Positions 16,864 through 26,600 of a DNA stretch of 64,000 bases are shown piece after piece. The translations under genes were made by a program, and so were the position numbers. The notes beneath the pieces were generated by a model, which worked only from the letters and a program-made list of their open reading frames with translations, did no database searches and was not told where the DNA came from. How positions within the stretch are numbered: position 1 is the first letter of the stretch; each line of letters opens with the position of its first letter. The DNA comes from Streptomyces sp. NRRL S-350 (GTDB lineage: Bacteria; Actinomycetota; Actinomycetes; Streptomycetales; Streptomycetaceae): positions 1 through 64,000 of the forward strand of contig NZ_JOHO01000030.1 in NCBI RefSeq assembly GCF_000719705.1. The letters run 5' to 3'.

Positions 16864-18311
16864 TGGCGGTGATCGCGGTGGTCGGCGGCCCGGGCGCGCC
16901 CGGCGCGACCACGGCTGCGCTGGCGCTGCTGCTGGCCTGGCCGCTCCAGCCCGGCCGGCGGATCCTGCTGGTCGAGGCCGACCCGGACGGCGGCGCGGTG
17001 CTCGCCGGCGCCCTGGAGGGCCGGGTCGAGGCGGTGTACGGGCTGCGCAACCTGGCCGTCGCCGACCGGCGCGGGCTCCTCGCCCAGACCATCTGGGAAC
17101 AGCTGATCGACCTGTCGCCCGACGGCGAGGCCCAGCGCCTGCTGCTGCCCGGGCTGACCGACCCCACCCAGGCCCCCGGCCTCGCCTACACCTGGGAGCC
17201 GCTCGCCGAACTGCTGCACGGCATCGAACAGCAGGGCTACGACGTCATCGTGGACCTCGGCCGCTCCGGCGCCACCGGCGCGAGCGCGGTACTCGCCCGC
17301 CGGGCCGACGTGGTGGCCGCGACCGTCCGGACGACGCTGCGCGGGCTCAGCTCCGTGCGGCCCCGGCTCGCCGCCCTCGCCGAGGACCTGGCCTCCGCCG
17401 GCACCGGCGCGGACGCGCTCGGGCTGCTGCTGGTCGCCGAGGGGCCGTACGCGCGGGCGGAGGTGGCCCGCGAACTCGGGCTGCCGGTCCTCGGGGTGCT
17501 GCCGTACGCCACCCGCACCGCGAAGGTGCTCTCCGACGGCGGCGACACCACCGACCGGCGGTTCGTCCGCTCCGAACTGATGCGGACGGCCCGGTCGGCG
17601 GCGGACGAGGTGCAGCTGCTGGTCCGCCGCAGGCGGCAGCGGCTCGCGCCGACCGCCGAACCGGCTCCGGCGCCGGCCCGGTTGGGGGCGGCCGGTCCGG
17701 TGGCGGCTTCCCCGGTGGCGGCTTCTCCGGTGGCGGCTGGTCCGGTGCACGCCCAGCCGGTGCCGACGCCCGCGTCCGCCACGTACGGCCAGACCACGTA
17801 CGGCCAGACCGGCTACGGGCAGACCGGCTACGTCCAAGGCGGCTCCGGGCAGGGCGGCCCTGCGCAGGCGGCCTACGGGCAGTATCCGCACGGGCAGAGC
17901 GCCTACGGCGCGGTCGGGTCCGCTCAGGCGGGGCCTGGGCAGGCCGGGTACGGCCAGGCGGGGTACGGCCAGGCGGGGTACGCGCAGGCGGGGTACGCGC
18001 AGGGCGGGTTCGCCCAGCCGCCGTACCGGCAGGCAGCCGCCGAGGCCGAGCCGCCGTCGTACAGCCCGCCGCAGCCGGTCCCGCCGGTGATCGTCACCGG
18101 GCCGGTCGCGCCGCTCGCCGGGCTGGCCCCCCAGCCGGCCGCGCCGGCGCCGTTCCCGGCGCACGTCCAGTCGCCGCAGCAGGCCGAGCGCCGCGACCGG
18201 GGCGGCCTCGACGATCAGAACAACTCCCAGCAGGCATCGATGACGAATGGTCAGGTCGAGGTGAACGGGCAGTACCCGCCCAATCCCGGGGAGGTGCTCC
18301 GTGCGCGGTAG
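16863..18311 (+). CDS. TadZ/CpaE-like ParA-family protein with altered Walker A
   Basis: This 482-residue protein has an N-terminal MinD/ParA-type domain (1-255): VVGGPGAPGATTAALALL, LLVEADPDGGAVL and YDVIVDLGRSGATG. In the nucleotide loop the lysine expected in GKTT or KGGxGKTT is missing (GAPGATT), so ATP hydrolysis may be lost or unusual. TadZ/CpaE proteins localise Tad secretion machines to a cell site. The C-terminal 220 residues are disordered and carry YGQAG-type repeats (nucleotides about 17779-18010). It overlaps the TadA gene by 11 bases. Confidence 0.85.
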   Translation: MAVIAVVGGPGAPGATTAALALLLAWPLQPGRRILLVEADPDGGAVLAGALEGRVEAVYGLRNLAVADRRGLLAQTIWEQLIDLSPDGEAQRLLLPGLTDPTQAPGLAYTWEPLAELLHGIEQQGYDVIVDLGRSGATGASAVLARRADVVAATVRTTLRGLSSVRPRLAALAEDLASAGTGADALGLLLVAEGPYARAEVARELGLPVLGVLPYATRTAKVLSDGGDTTDRRFVRSELMRTARSAADEVQLLVRRRRQRLAPTAEPAPAPARLGAAGPVAASPVAASPVAAGPVHAQPVPTPASATYGQTTYGQTGYGQTGYVQGGSGQGGPAQAAYGQYPHGQSAYGAVGSAQAGPGQAGYGQAGYGQAGYAQAGYAQGGFAQPPYRQAAAEAEPPSYSPPQPVPPVIVTGPVAPLAGLAPQPAAPAPFPAHVQSPQQAERRDRGGLDDQNNSQQASMTNGQVEVNGQYPPNPGEVLRAR

Positions 18312-19944
18312 CCCCCTGCACCAGCGCTCCGCGGCCGACCCGGCCGCCCTGCCCTGGGCCGCTCCGACACCGGCCGCGACGCCGGCGCCCGCGCCGGCTC
18401 AGGCTCCGCCCGCCGCGCACGCGACCGGCCCGGTCGCCCCGCCCCAGGCCTACCGGCCGGGCCCGGTGGCGCCGCCGCCCGTGGCCGCCGGCCCCGTCAC
18501 GCCGACCGCCGTCCCCTCCCAGCTGCCCTCGCTGGACGTGCGCGGCGCCGCGACCCGGCCGGCCGTCGACCCGCAGGTCGCCCGGGAGCTCAAGCGTCAG
18601 GTCGCGGCCGAACTGCACCAGCAGATCACCCGGTTGACCACCACCTCCGGTTCCGAGCCGGATCGTGCCACCCGCCGCCAACGCGGCCGGGCACTGATCG
18701 AGGAGGCCGTCGCCCGCTGGTCCGACGCCTACGCACAGACCCACGGCATCCCGCCCACCCGGGAGCAGGACCGCGCCCTCGCCGAGGCCGTGTTCGACCT
18801 GCTCTTCCGGGCCGGCCGGCTCCAGCCCTACCTGGACGACCCGGAGATCGAGAACATCCTGATCAACGGCTGCGACGACGTCTGGGTCTCCAAGGTGCAC
18901 CAACCCCTGCGCCAGGTGCCGCCGGTGGCCGACACCGACACCGAACTCGTCGAGCTGCTCCAGGACTTGGCCCGCCAGCACGGCGGCGGTGAGCGCAGCC
19001 TGTCCACCGCCAGCCCGACGCTCGCGCTGCGCCTGGAGGGCGGCATGCGCCTGCAGGCGCTCACCGAGGTGACGCCCCGCCCGTACGTGGCGATCCGCCG
19101 GCACCGGGTGGCCTCCGCGACGCTCTCCGAGATGGTCGAACTCGGCACCCTGGACGGTACGCTGGCCGCGTTCCTGGCCGCGGCGATCCGGGCCCGGAAG
19201 AACGTGATGATCACCGGGACCCAGGGCGTCGGCAAGACCAGCCTGCTGCGCGCGATGGCCGCCGAGATCCCGCCGGACGAGCGGATCGGCACCCTGGAGT
19301 CGGAGTTCGAGCTCTGGCTGCACACCCTCGGCCACCTGCGCCAGGTCGTCCCGATGGAGGCCCGCGAGGGCAACGGCGAACGCGTCGAGGGCCGCCTGGC
19401 CGGGGAGTTGACGATCGGCGACCTCATCCCCGCGGCGCTGCGGATGACGCTGTCCCGGATCATCGTCGGCGAGGTGCGCTCCGGCGAGGTCGTCCCGATG
19501 CTGCGGGTCATGACCAACGGCGAGGGCGGCTCGATGTGCACCCTGCATGCCCGCGGTCCGCACATGGTGGTCGACCGCATCGCCGAACTCTGCCTGGAAT
19601 ACGGCTCGCACATGACCGACTCGCTCGCCTACCGGCTCACCGCCAACGCCCTGGACCTCATCGTGCACGTCGCCATGGTCGACGAGACCGCCGTCGGCGG
19701 CCGCCGGCACCGCTTCGTCTCCCACGTCCTGGAGGTCACCGGCCTCGGCGAGAGCGGCCGGCCCGCGCTGAACACCGTCTTCGGCCCCCGGCCGGACCTC
19801 GGCGAGCCGCGAGCCGTCCCGCACACCCCGCCGCAGTGCCTCGACGACCTGCGCCGGGCCGGTTTCGACGCCGCCCTGCTCGACTCCCGGTACGGGAGTT
19901 GGGCCACCCCGCTGCAGCTTCGGATCGGGGGTGGCGCACGGTGA
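18301..19944 (+). CDS. tadA: TadA/CpaF secretion ATPase
   Basis: This 547-residue type II/IV secretion hexameric ATPase powers Tad pilus assembly. A Pro/Ala-rich N-terminus (1-80) precedes the conserved core. The N-terminal domain has FRAGRLQPYLDDPEIENILINGCDDVWV, and the Walker A motif is GTQGVGKTS. The Asp-box-like segment is RIGTLESEFELWLH, followed by LRMTLSRIIVGEVRSGEV (Walker B) and GSMCTLHARGP (His box). The GTG start lies inside the previous frame and the stop overlaps the TadB start. Confidence 0.93.
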   Translation: MRGSPLHQRSAADPAALPWAAPTPAATPAPAPAQAPPAAHATGPVAPPQAYRPGPVAPPPVAAGPVTPTAVPSQLPSLDVRGAATRPAVDPQVARELKRQVAAELHQQITRLTTTSGSEPDRATRRQRGRALIEEAVARWSDAYAQTHGIPPTREQDRALAEAVFDLLFRAGRLQPYLDDPEIENILINGCDDVWVSKVHQPLRQVPPVADTDTELVELLQDLARQHGGGERSLSTASPTLALRLEGGMRLQALTEVTPRPYVAIRRHRVASATLSEMVELGTLDGTLAAFLAAAIRARKNVMITGTQGVGKTSLLRAMAAEIPPDERIGTLESEFELWLHTLGHLRQVVPMEAREGNGERVEGRLAGELTIGDLIPAALRMTLSRIIVGEVRSGEVVPMLRVMTNGEGGSMCTLHARGPHMVVDRIAELCLEYGSHMTDSLAYRLTANALDLIVHVAMVDETAVGGRRHRFVSHVLEVTGLGESGRPALNTVFGPRPDLGEPRAVPHTPPQCLDDLRRAGFDAALLDSRYGSWATPLQLRIGGGAR

Positions 19945-20906
19945 TGCTGCTGTTCACCCTGTGCGGGCTGGCGGTCGCGGGCGGACTGGTCGCCCTGGTG
20001 GCGTGGTTCCGCGGCAGCGAGCCGGGCGACGAGGACGCGCCGGCGCGGCCCAACCCGCTGGCCGGGCGCGCCCACGTGTTCTGGTACGGCGCCCCCGGAT
20101 CGGCCGCCCCGCGGATGGTGCGGCTGCGCCGCGTCCAACTGCCGCTGGCGCTCGCCGGCGCGCCGCTGGCCTGGCTGTTCACCGGCATCCCGCTGACCGC
20201 GCTGCTGGTGCCGCTGGCCGTCTTCGGCCTGCCCTGGCTGTTCGACACCACCCGGCCGGACACCCACCGGATCGAGCGGCTCGAAGCACTGTCCGAATGG
20301 ACGCAGCGCATCGCCGACGTGCTGCTGCTCGGTGTCGGCCTCAACCAGGCCATTGTCACCAGCCGCCGCACCGCCCCCGCCGCCCTGGAGGACGAGATCG
20401 GCGAGCTGGCCGCCCGGCTGCAGGCCCGCTGGCGGCCCGAGGAGGCGCTGCGCGCCTTCGCGGACAGCCTCGCCGACGCCACCGCCGACAAGGTGCTCGC
20501 CGCGCTCGTGCTGCGGGCCGGGGACAGTGGCCCCGGCCTGGCCCGGACCCTGGCCGACATGGCCGACTCGGTCCGCGAGGAGGTCCGCCAGCGCCGCGCC
20601 ATCGAGGCCGACCGGGCCAAGCACCGGACCACCATCCGCTGGCTGGTCGGCATCATCGTGCTGGTCGTCACGGTCGGCTCCTTCAACACCGAGTACACCC
20701 GCCCGTACGGCACCTTCCTCGGGCAGCTGGTCCTCGCGGTGGTCGCCGCCCTGTTCGTGGCGATCATCGCCTGGATGCGGGCGCTGGCCTCCCACCCGCC
20801 GGTGCCCCGGCTGCTCACGCCGGACCGGCGCAGCCGCGGCGGGCGCCGGGCGGGCGCCGGGGTGCGCGAGCAGAAGCCCGCCGAGCAGCTCGGGGAGGTC
20901 CGGTGA
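19944..20906 (+). CDS. tadB: TadB inner-membrane pilus assembly protein
   Basis: This 320-residue T2SSF-type membrane protein has hydrophobic segments near residues 1-22, 65-95 and two near 235-290. The cytoplasmic region EWTQRIADVLLLGVGLNQAI, with the later ADSVREEVRQRRAIEADRAKHR, is typical of TadB platform proteins. The ATG shares one base with the TadA stop. GGGGGTGG nine bases upstream is the probable ribosome site, and a GTG immediately before is also possible. Confidence 0.88.
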   Translation: MLLFTLCGLAVAGGLVALVAWFRGSEPGDEDAPARPNPLAGRAHVFWYGAPGSAAPRMVRLRRVQLPLALAGAPLAWLFTGIPLTALLVPLAVFGLPWLFDTTRPDTHRIERLEALSEWTQRIADVLLLGVGLNQAIVTSRRTAPAALEDEIGELAARLQARWRPEEALRAFADSLADATADKVLAALVLRAGDSGPGLARTLADMADSVREEVRQRRAIEADRAKHRTTIRWLVGIIVLVVTVGSFNTEYTRPYGTFLGQLVLAVVAALFVAIIAWMRALASHPPVPRLLTPDRRSRGGRRAGAGVREQKPAEQLGEVR

Positions 20907-21781
20907 TCTCCTCCTGGTCCGTGCTGGCCGGCGCCGTCGCGGCCGGTGGCGTCGCCCTGTTGGTCGCCGAACTCCGGCCCGCGCCGCCCGACCTGCGCCA
21001 GGCGCTGGACCGGCTGCACGCCGTCCCCGCCGACCGCGCGCAGGACCCGGACGAGCGGCCGCGCTGGTACGACCGGATCGGCGAGCGGTCCGTCCACCTG
21101 CGGGGGGTCTCCGTACCGCGCCGCGAACTCTCCCTGATCGGCCGCACCCCGGCCCGGTTCATGGTGCACAAGCTGCTGTTCGCCGCGCTCGGCCTGATGC
21201 TGCCCGCCTACCTGGGCGCGATGGCCGTGCTGATGGACGTCGGCCTGCCGTTCGCGCTGCCGCTGGTCGCCGGGCCGCTGCTGGCCGGCCTGCTCTGGTT
21301 CGTCCCGGACGCCATCGTGCGCGGCGAGGCGAAGGAGGCGCGCACCGAGTACCTGCACGGCATCGCCGCCTACCTGGAACTCGTCGCACTGGAGCGGGCC
21401 GCCGACTGCGGGCCCGCCGAGGCGCTGCGCCGGGCCGCCGCGGTCGGCCGGGGCGCGGTGTTCCGGCGGATCCGCGACGCACTCGAGCGCGCGGCCACCG
21501 ACCGCCTTCCGCCGTGGGCCGGACTCGACGCGCTGGCCGAGGAGTTGGGGCTCAGCCCGCTGCAGGACGTGGCCGACATCATGCGGCTGTCCGGCAACGA
21601 CGGCGCCGCCGTGTACGACACCCTGCGGGCCCGCGCCAAGGGCCTGCGCGGCGAACTCCTGGCCGAGGACCTGGCCCGCGCCAACGCCGACAGCGAGCGG
21701 ATGGTCGCGCCGGGGGCCGCCCTGACCCTGCTGATGACGGTCCTGATCGTCTTCCCCGCACTGCACCAGATGCTCAACTGA
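20903..21781 (+). CDS. tadC: TadC inner-membrane pilus assembly protein
   Basis: This 292-residue partner of TadB starts at a GTG in a GTGA overlap. It has an N-terminal helix, a mid-protein hydrophobic pair (about 95-140) and a C-terminal helix ending FPALHQMLN. The segment EYLHGIAAYLELVALERAADCGPAEALRRA matches the T2SSF domain. With TadB it forms the membrane platform on which the TadA ATPase acts. Confidence 0.87.
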   Translation: MISSWSVLAGAVAAGGVALLVAELRPAPPDLRQALDRLHAVPADRAQDPDERPRWYDRIGERSVHLRGVSVPRRELSLIGRTPARFMVHKLLFAALGLMLPAYLGAMAVLMDVGLPFALPLVAGPLLAGLLWFVPDAIVRGEAKEARTEYLHGIAAYLELVALERAADCGPAEALRRAAAVGRGAVFRRIRDALERAATDRLPPWAGLDALAEELGLSPLQDVADIMRLSGNDGAAVYDTLRARAKGLRGELLAEDLARANADSERMVAPGAALTLLMTVLIVFPALHQMLN

Positions 21782-21873
21782 GGTGCCCGGCCGAGCAGCT
21801 GACACCAGAGCACGTAGCACAACGCAACACAACGCCACACCACACCACATCGCCACAGCCCCGGGAGACCCCG
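21782..21873 (+). other. C/A-rich leader before the small pilin
   Basis: Bases 21800-21860 are almost free of G and T (alternating CA, AC and CCA units) in a region that is otherwise GC-balanced. Such a leader would be unstructured in RNA and could favour strong translation of the pilin. No promoter hexamers are obvious. Confidence 0.5.
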
Positions 21874-22158
21874 ATGACCGTACGACTCGCCCAGCTGGCC
21901 GGCCGGGTGCTGCGACCCGTCCTGCTGCCGGTGCAGTTCGCGCTGCTGCTGTTCACGCTGCGGCTGGGCCGGCTGCGCGCCGCCCGCGCGCGCGGCGACC
22001 GCGGCGCTATCAGCATCGAACTGGCCCTCGCCATCATCGCGTTGGTCTTCGTCGCGGGTGCCGTCGCGACCGCGCTGTACCTGCTCAAGGACAAGGTCGT
22101 TCAGAAGGTGGAGCAGGACCCGAACATGCCGGGCGGCGCGGGCGGCGCCACCAAGTGA
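21874..22158 (+). CDS. small Tad/Flp-like pilin
   Basis: This 94-residue protein has a basic N-terminus and an internal prepilin site RGDRG followed by AISIELALAII, placing Glu at position +5 after the Gly. That is the signature cut by prepilin peptidases. The hydrophobic helix follows directly, and the mature part would be about 50 residues, as in Flp pilins. It follows tadC after a C/A-rich leader and overlaps the TadE gene by one base. No prepilin peptidase is encoded in the window. Confidence 0.82.
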   Translation: MTVRLAQLAGRVLRPVLLPVQFALLLFTLRLGRLRAARARGDRGAISIELALAIIALVFVAGAVATALYLLKDKVVQKVEQDPNMPGGAGGATK

Positions 22159-22571
22159 TGCGCCGCCCTCTCCGCCGCAGGGACGACCGGGGGTCGATGA
22201 GCGTCAGTCTCGCCATCGTCTTCCCGGTCGTCCTGCTGCTCCTGCTGCTCGTCGTCCAGGCCTCGCTGTGGTGGTTCGACCGGCAGGTCGCGCTCACCGC
22301 CGCCCGCGAGGGCGTGGACGCCGGTCGGGTCCAGGGGAACGCGACGGACGAGGTGAAGAACGAGGCGGCGCAGCGCCAGGCCCGGGACTTCCTCGACCGG
22401 CAGGGCGCGCACGGCTACTCGGTGAGGACGGACGGCAGCACGCCCCTGACCATCCGGGTCACCGTGGAGCTGACGCCGCCGCTGCTGATACCGGGGCTCC
22501 GCGCCCCCAGCATCACCCAGTTCGCCGAGGCGCCGCGCGAGCGCTTCGTCCCACCCGGGGTGAAGCCGTGA
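22158..22571 (+). CDS. TadE-like pseudopilin
   Basis: This 137-residue protein has RRRDDRGSMSVSLAIVFPVVLLLLLLVVQ near its start, a TadE-type membrane anchor, followed by WWFDRQVALTAAREGVDAGRV. The C-terminal part is a small extracellular beta domain. It overlaps both neighbours (TGATG and GTGA). Confidence 0.85.
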   Translation: MRRPLRRRDDRGSMSVSLAIVFPVVLLLLLLVVQASLWWFDRQVALTAAREGVDAGRVQGNATDEVKNEAAQRQARDFLDRQGAHGYSVRTDGSTPLTIRVTVELTPPLLIPGLRAPSITQFAEAPRERFVPPGVKP

Positions 22572-23038
22572 GACCGGCGTCGCCCTGGGCGGCGACGGCG
22601 CGACGGTGGCGGCTGCGCAGGAGGGACCGGGGCGGGATCGCCATCGAGGCGGCGATCGTCGTTCCGCCCGTGGTCGGCCTGGTACTGCTGGCCGTCGCTG
22701 CCGGACGGGTGCAGACGACGGCGGCCACGGTCGAGGCCGCGGCCCGTGCGGGGGCCCGCACGGCCACGCTCCAGCGCGACCCGGGCGCGATGAACCAGTC
22801 GGCCAGGGACTCCGCCTTCGCGGCGCTGCGCCAGCAGGGAGTCTCCTGCCGCGACGGGGACGTCCGGGTCGAGAAGGGCACGCTGGACCTGCCGGGCGGC
22901 CCGGTCGACACCGTGAAGGTCAGGGTGGCCTGCGACGTCGAACTGGCCGACCTGCTCGGCGGACCGTCCGGGGTACCCGTGACGAAGCACCTCGTCGGCG
23001 AGTTCACCTCGGTGGTGGACCGCTACCGGGGCACGTGA
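22568..23038 (+). CDS. TadE/TadF-like pseudopilin
   Basis: This 156-residue protein starts at a GTG in a GTGA overlap. RRRDRGGIAIEAAIVVPPVVGLVLL is the TadE/F anchor with Glu five residues after a Gly. ATVEAAARAGARTATLQRD follows, the usual amphipathic helix of this family. Two cysteines (VSCRDG and VACDVE) in the outer domain may form a disulfide. Confidence 0.85.
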   Translation: MRPASPWAATARRWRLRRRDRGGIAIEAAIVVPPVVGLVLLAVAAGRVQTTAATVEAAARAGARTATLQRDPGAMNQSARDSAFAALRQQGVSCRDGDVRVEKGTLDLPGGPVDTVKVRVACDVELADLLGGPSGVPVTKHLVGEFTSVVDRYRGT

Positions 23039-23198
23039 CGGCGCGCGCCGCCGCCACGGGCAACACCACGACGGGGGATTGGAGGCGGCCCGCGCGGGGG
23101 AGACGCAAGCGGAGAGCGCTCGGGGGATGACACAGCGGTACCGAGCGGCGCCCGGTGGGGGCCGGTGGGGAGAGCGACGTGTGGATTGGGGGAGGGGG

Positions 23199-23651
23199 AT
23201 GCGGGTGCTGAGCCGTCTGCGGCGACGGGCGTCGCGCCGGTCGGACCGGGGCGCGGTGGCGCTCTTCGTGGCGATCTGCGCGGCGTACGTCGTGCTCGTC
23301 ATCGCCCTGGTGATCGACGCGGGCGGCAGGCTCCGGGTCGCCGAGCGCACCGACGCCTACGCCCTGGAGGCCGCGCGGGTCGGCGGGCAGCAGCTCGACC
23401 AGGCGGAGCTGCTGAAGGGCAAGGGCTTCAAGGCCCAGCAGCAGTACGCCCAGGCCGCCGCCGACGCCTACCTCGGCCTGTACGGGCTCAAATCCGCGAG
23501 CGTCGACTTCTCCGATGACGGCAGGGTCGTCATCGTCACCGTGCAGGCCGACTTCCACCCGGCCCTGCTGGGCGCCCTCGGAAATCGGAAGGTAACGGGC
23601 AAGGGCAGTGCGACCCTCGTCCACGGAGTCGAGAAAGCGGAGACCGACTGA
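23199..23651 (+). CDS. TadG-like pilus-locus protein
   Basis: This protein is 150 residues from the ATG at 23199. RRSDRGAVALFVAICAAYVVLVIALVIDAGG is the N-terminal anchor of TadG-type proteins, followed by RLRVAERTDAYALEAARVGGQQLD. The protein lacks the long von Willebrand-like C-terminus of full TadG. The start is uncertain: an in-frame ATG at 23127 would add 24 residues, and the purine-rich site sits rather close to 23199. Its stop shares a base with the next gene. Confidence 0.78.
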   Translation: MRVLSRLRRRASRRSDRGAVALFVAICAAYVVLVIALVIDAGGRLRVAERTDAYALEAARVGGQQLDQAELLKGKGFKAQQQYAQAAADAYLGLYGLKSASVDFSDDGRVVIVTVQADFHPALLGALGNRKVTGKGSATLVHGVEKAETD

Positions 23652-26600
23652 TGGCCGCGCCACGTGCCAAGGACCAGGCCCGAACTGCCCGGGCCCGTAC
23701 CGGGCGGGACCGTACCGGGCGGGACCGTACCGACCGGGACCGAACCGACCGGACCCGTACCGACCGGACGCATGCTGACCGGGACGGCTCCGGCCGGGCC
23801 CATGCCGCCGGCCGCCGGTCCGCCGCGCCGTCGCCCCGACCGCCGAGCCGGGGCGGCCGCGCCGGAGCCCTGGTCACCGCCCTCGCCGCGCTGGCCGCCC
23901 TGGCCGTCCTCCTGATCGGTGTCCCCGCACTGCTGCTGTACGGCACCCAGGCGGTCGCCGGGATGGGGGAGGTCGCGCCCGGCGGCATCGGGGAGGCGCT
24001 CACCAGCCCGGACGACGGGCACCTGTTCCTGTGGGCGCTGGTGGTGGTCGGCTGGCTCGCCTGGGCCTGCTTCGCGTTCTCCGTGCTGCTGGAGATCCCG
24101 GCCCAGCTGCGCGGCCGGGTCGCGCGCCGGATCCCGGCCTTCGGCTGGAGCCAGCGGCTCGCCGCCGGGCTGGTCGGCTCGGTGCTCGCCCTGCTGCCGG
24201 TCGCCGGATCGGCCTTCGCGGCCGTCCCCGAGCTGGCCCACAGCCCGGCCGTCCAGGCGCAGTTGACCCCGGGCGTGCAGCGCGCCGCGCTACCCGCCGC
24301 CCAGTCCGCCCCCGTCCTGACGCCCGCCGCCGAGCAGCAGCCCACGTACACCGTGCGTGACAGCCGGCCCGCGGACAGCCTCTGGTCCATCGCCGAGCGC
24401 CAACTGGGCTCGGGAGAACGGTGGGTGGAGATCGCCAAGCTCAACGACGGCCGGGTGATGGAGGATTCGGGGGTCCGCTTCGACGCCGACCGGCCGATCC
24501 AGCCCGGTTGGGACCTGCTGATGCCGGCGGACGCCAAACCGGACGAGGCGAAGGGCCCGAACGCTGCTTCGACGCCGGCGCCCTCGGGGGACGCCACCCA
24601 GGGAGCACCGGGGACGGCACAGGCGACACCGCCTGCGAACCCGCAGGCGGACTCGCCGACGGCGCCGCAGCCCGGCGAGTCGGACGGCTCGGGTGGCCGG
24701 CACACCGTCACCGTCCAGGCCGGAGACAGCCTGTCGGCCATCGCCCAGCGGGAGTTGGGGGACGGGGAGGAGTGGCCGAAGCTCTTCGAGGCGAACAAGG
24801 GGGTGCAGGCGCCGGACGGCGAGCGGCTGACGAACCCGGACGTGGTGGTGCCCGGGATGGTGCTCACGGTGCCGGGTGCGGCTGCCGCCCCCGCGCCTGC
24901 GCCTGCTCCGGTGCCCGCGCCCGTGCCTGCTCCGGAGCAGGCTCCCGCGCCTGCTCCCGCGCCCGCTCCGGCGGAGGGGCAGGCGCCCGCGCCGGCGAGC
25001 CAGGCTCCCGCCACCCAAGCGCCCGCCACCCAGGCGCCCGCGCCGGGTGCGCCGCAGTCGGCTCCCGCGCCCGCCCCCGCCGCGCACGCCGACCCGGCTC
25101 CCAGCGGCGACTACACCGTCGCCCTGACGGCCTCCACCGTCGGCGTCCTACTCGCCGCGATCATGGTCGGCACCGTCGCCCACAAGCGCGGTACCCAGCA
25201 GCGCGCCCGCCGCCCCCGCCACCGCATCGCGATGCCCGGCGTCGCGGCCGCCGCCTTCGAGAACGAGCTGATGGCCCGACAGGACCAGGCCGGGCTCGAA
25301 CTCCTGGACCGTGCCCTGCGCACCCTGGCCCGGAACACCGTGCGCGGCGGCAAGCGGCTGCCCGCCATCGTCGCCGCCCGGATCACCCCCGGCCACACCG
25401 TCGAGCTGCACCTGTCCGGCCCGGCGACCCCGATCGCGCCGTTCCGCGCCGCGCACGCCGCCAACGTGTGGTGGTGCAGCGCCGAATCCGGCGAGATGCT
25501 CAGCGCCGCCCAGGCCCGGAAGACCGCCGCGCCCTACCCCGCGCTGGTCACCCTCGGTACGTCACCCGACGGCTCGGTGGTCCTCGCCGACCTGGAGGCC
25601 GTCCGGCTGCTCCACCTCTCCGGCCACCCCGACGACGCCCGCGACGTGCTGCGGACCCTCGCCGTCGAGCTCGCCCACAGCCCGCTCGCCGACCGGCTCC
25701 ACCTGCACCTGGTGGACCTCGCCGAAGAGGTGCCGATCAGCGGCCCGGCCGCCGAACGCGTCCACCGGCACGCCACCCTGGAGGCCGCGCTCGCCGCCCT
25801 CGGCCCGCGCACCGCCAAGGCCCGCGCCACGCTGGTCGCCGCCGAGGCCGCCAGCCCGCGGGACGCCCGCAGCCGGGGCCAGGCCGACGAGGCCTGGACG
25901 CCGGAGATCGTGCTCTGCGCGCATCAGCCCGGCGGCGACATCCCGGCGGAGCTCGGCAGGCTGCTCGACGCCCGCCCGCGCACCTGCGTCGCCGTCATCA
26001 CCCGCGCCCCCGAGCGAGGCACCGGCCCGGTCGCCCGCTGGACCCTGCCGACCAGCGGCCAGGCCGCCATCCCGGGCCTGCACCTCACCGTCGAACTGCA
26101 GCGGCTCAGCGGACCCCAGTACGACCAGGTCGCCGAACTGCTCAGGGTCGCCGACGACACCACCCAGCACCCGGCCCCGGCCTGGACCCTCGACGGACCG
26201 GAGGACACCGACACCACCGAACTTCCCCGCGCCGTACCGGTGCTGGCCGCCGTCGGAGCCCCTGGCGGTGCGGACGAGGAAGGCGCGGGAGCCGCCGCCG
26301 GGCCCCGGCTGCTGGCCCGGGTCATCGGCACCGGCGCCAGTCCCTTCGCGGGCACCGACCCGGTTACCCCGCTGCCGGGTCCGGTCCCCGGCCCGACTTC
26401 GGTTCCGGTCGGCCCGGCGCGGTTCGCCGTCAACGGGCAAGGGCGGCAGGCGGCAGCCGACGAAACCACCCGGGACCTGCGGCGGCCGAGCGCGCCGGAC
26501 GGGACCGGGGAGGAGCCTGGGAGGAGCGCTGGGGAGGACGCCGAGGGGATCGGCGGCGAGGGCATCGGCGGCGAGGCCGTGGCCGAGGCCGCCGCCGAGG

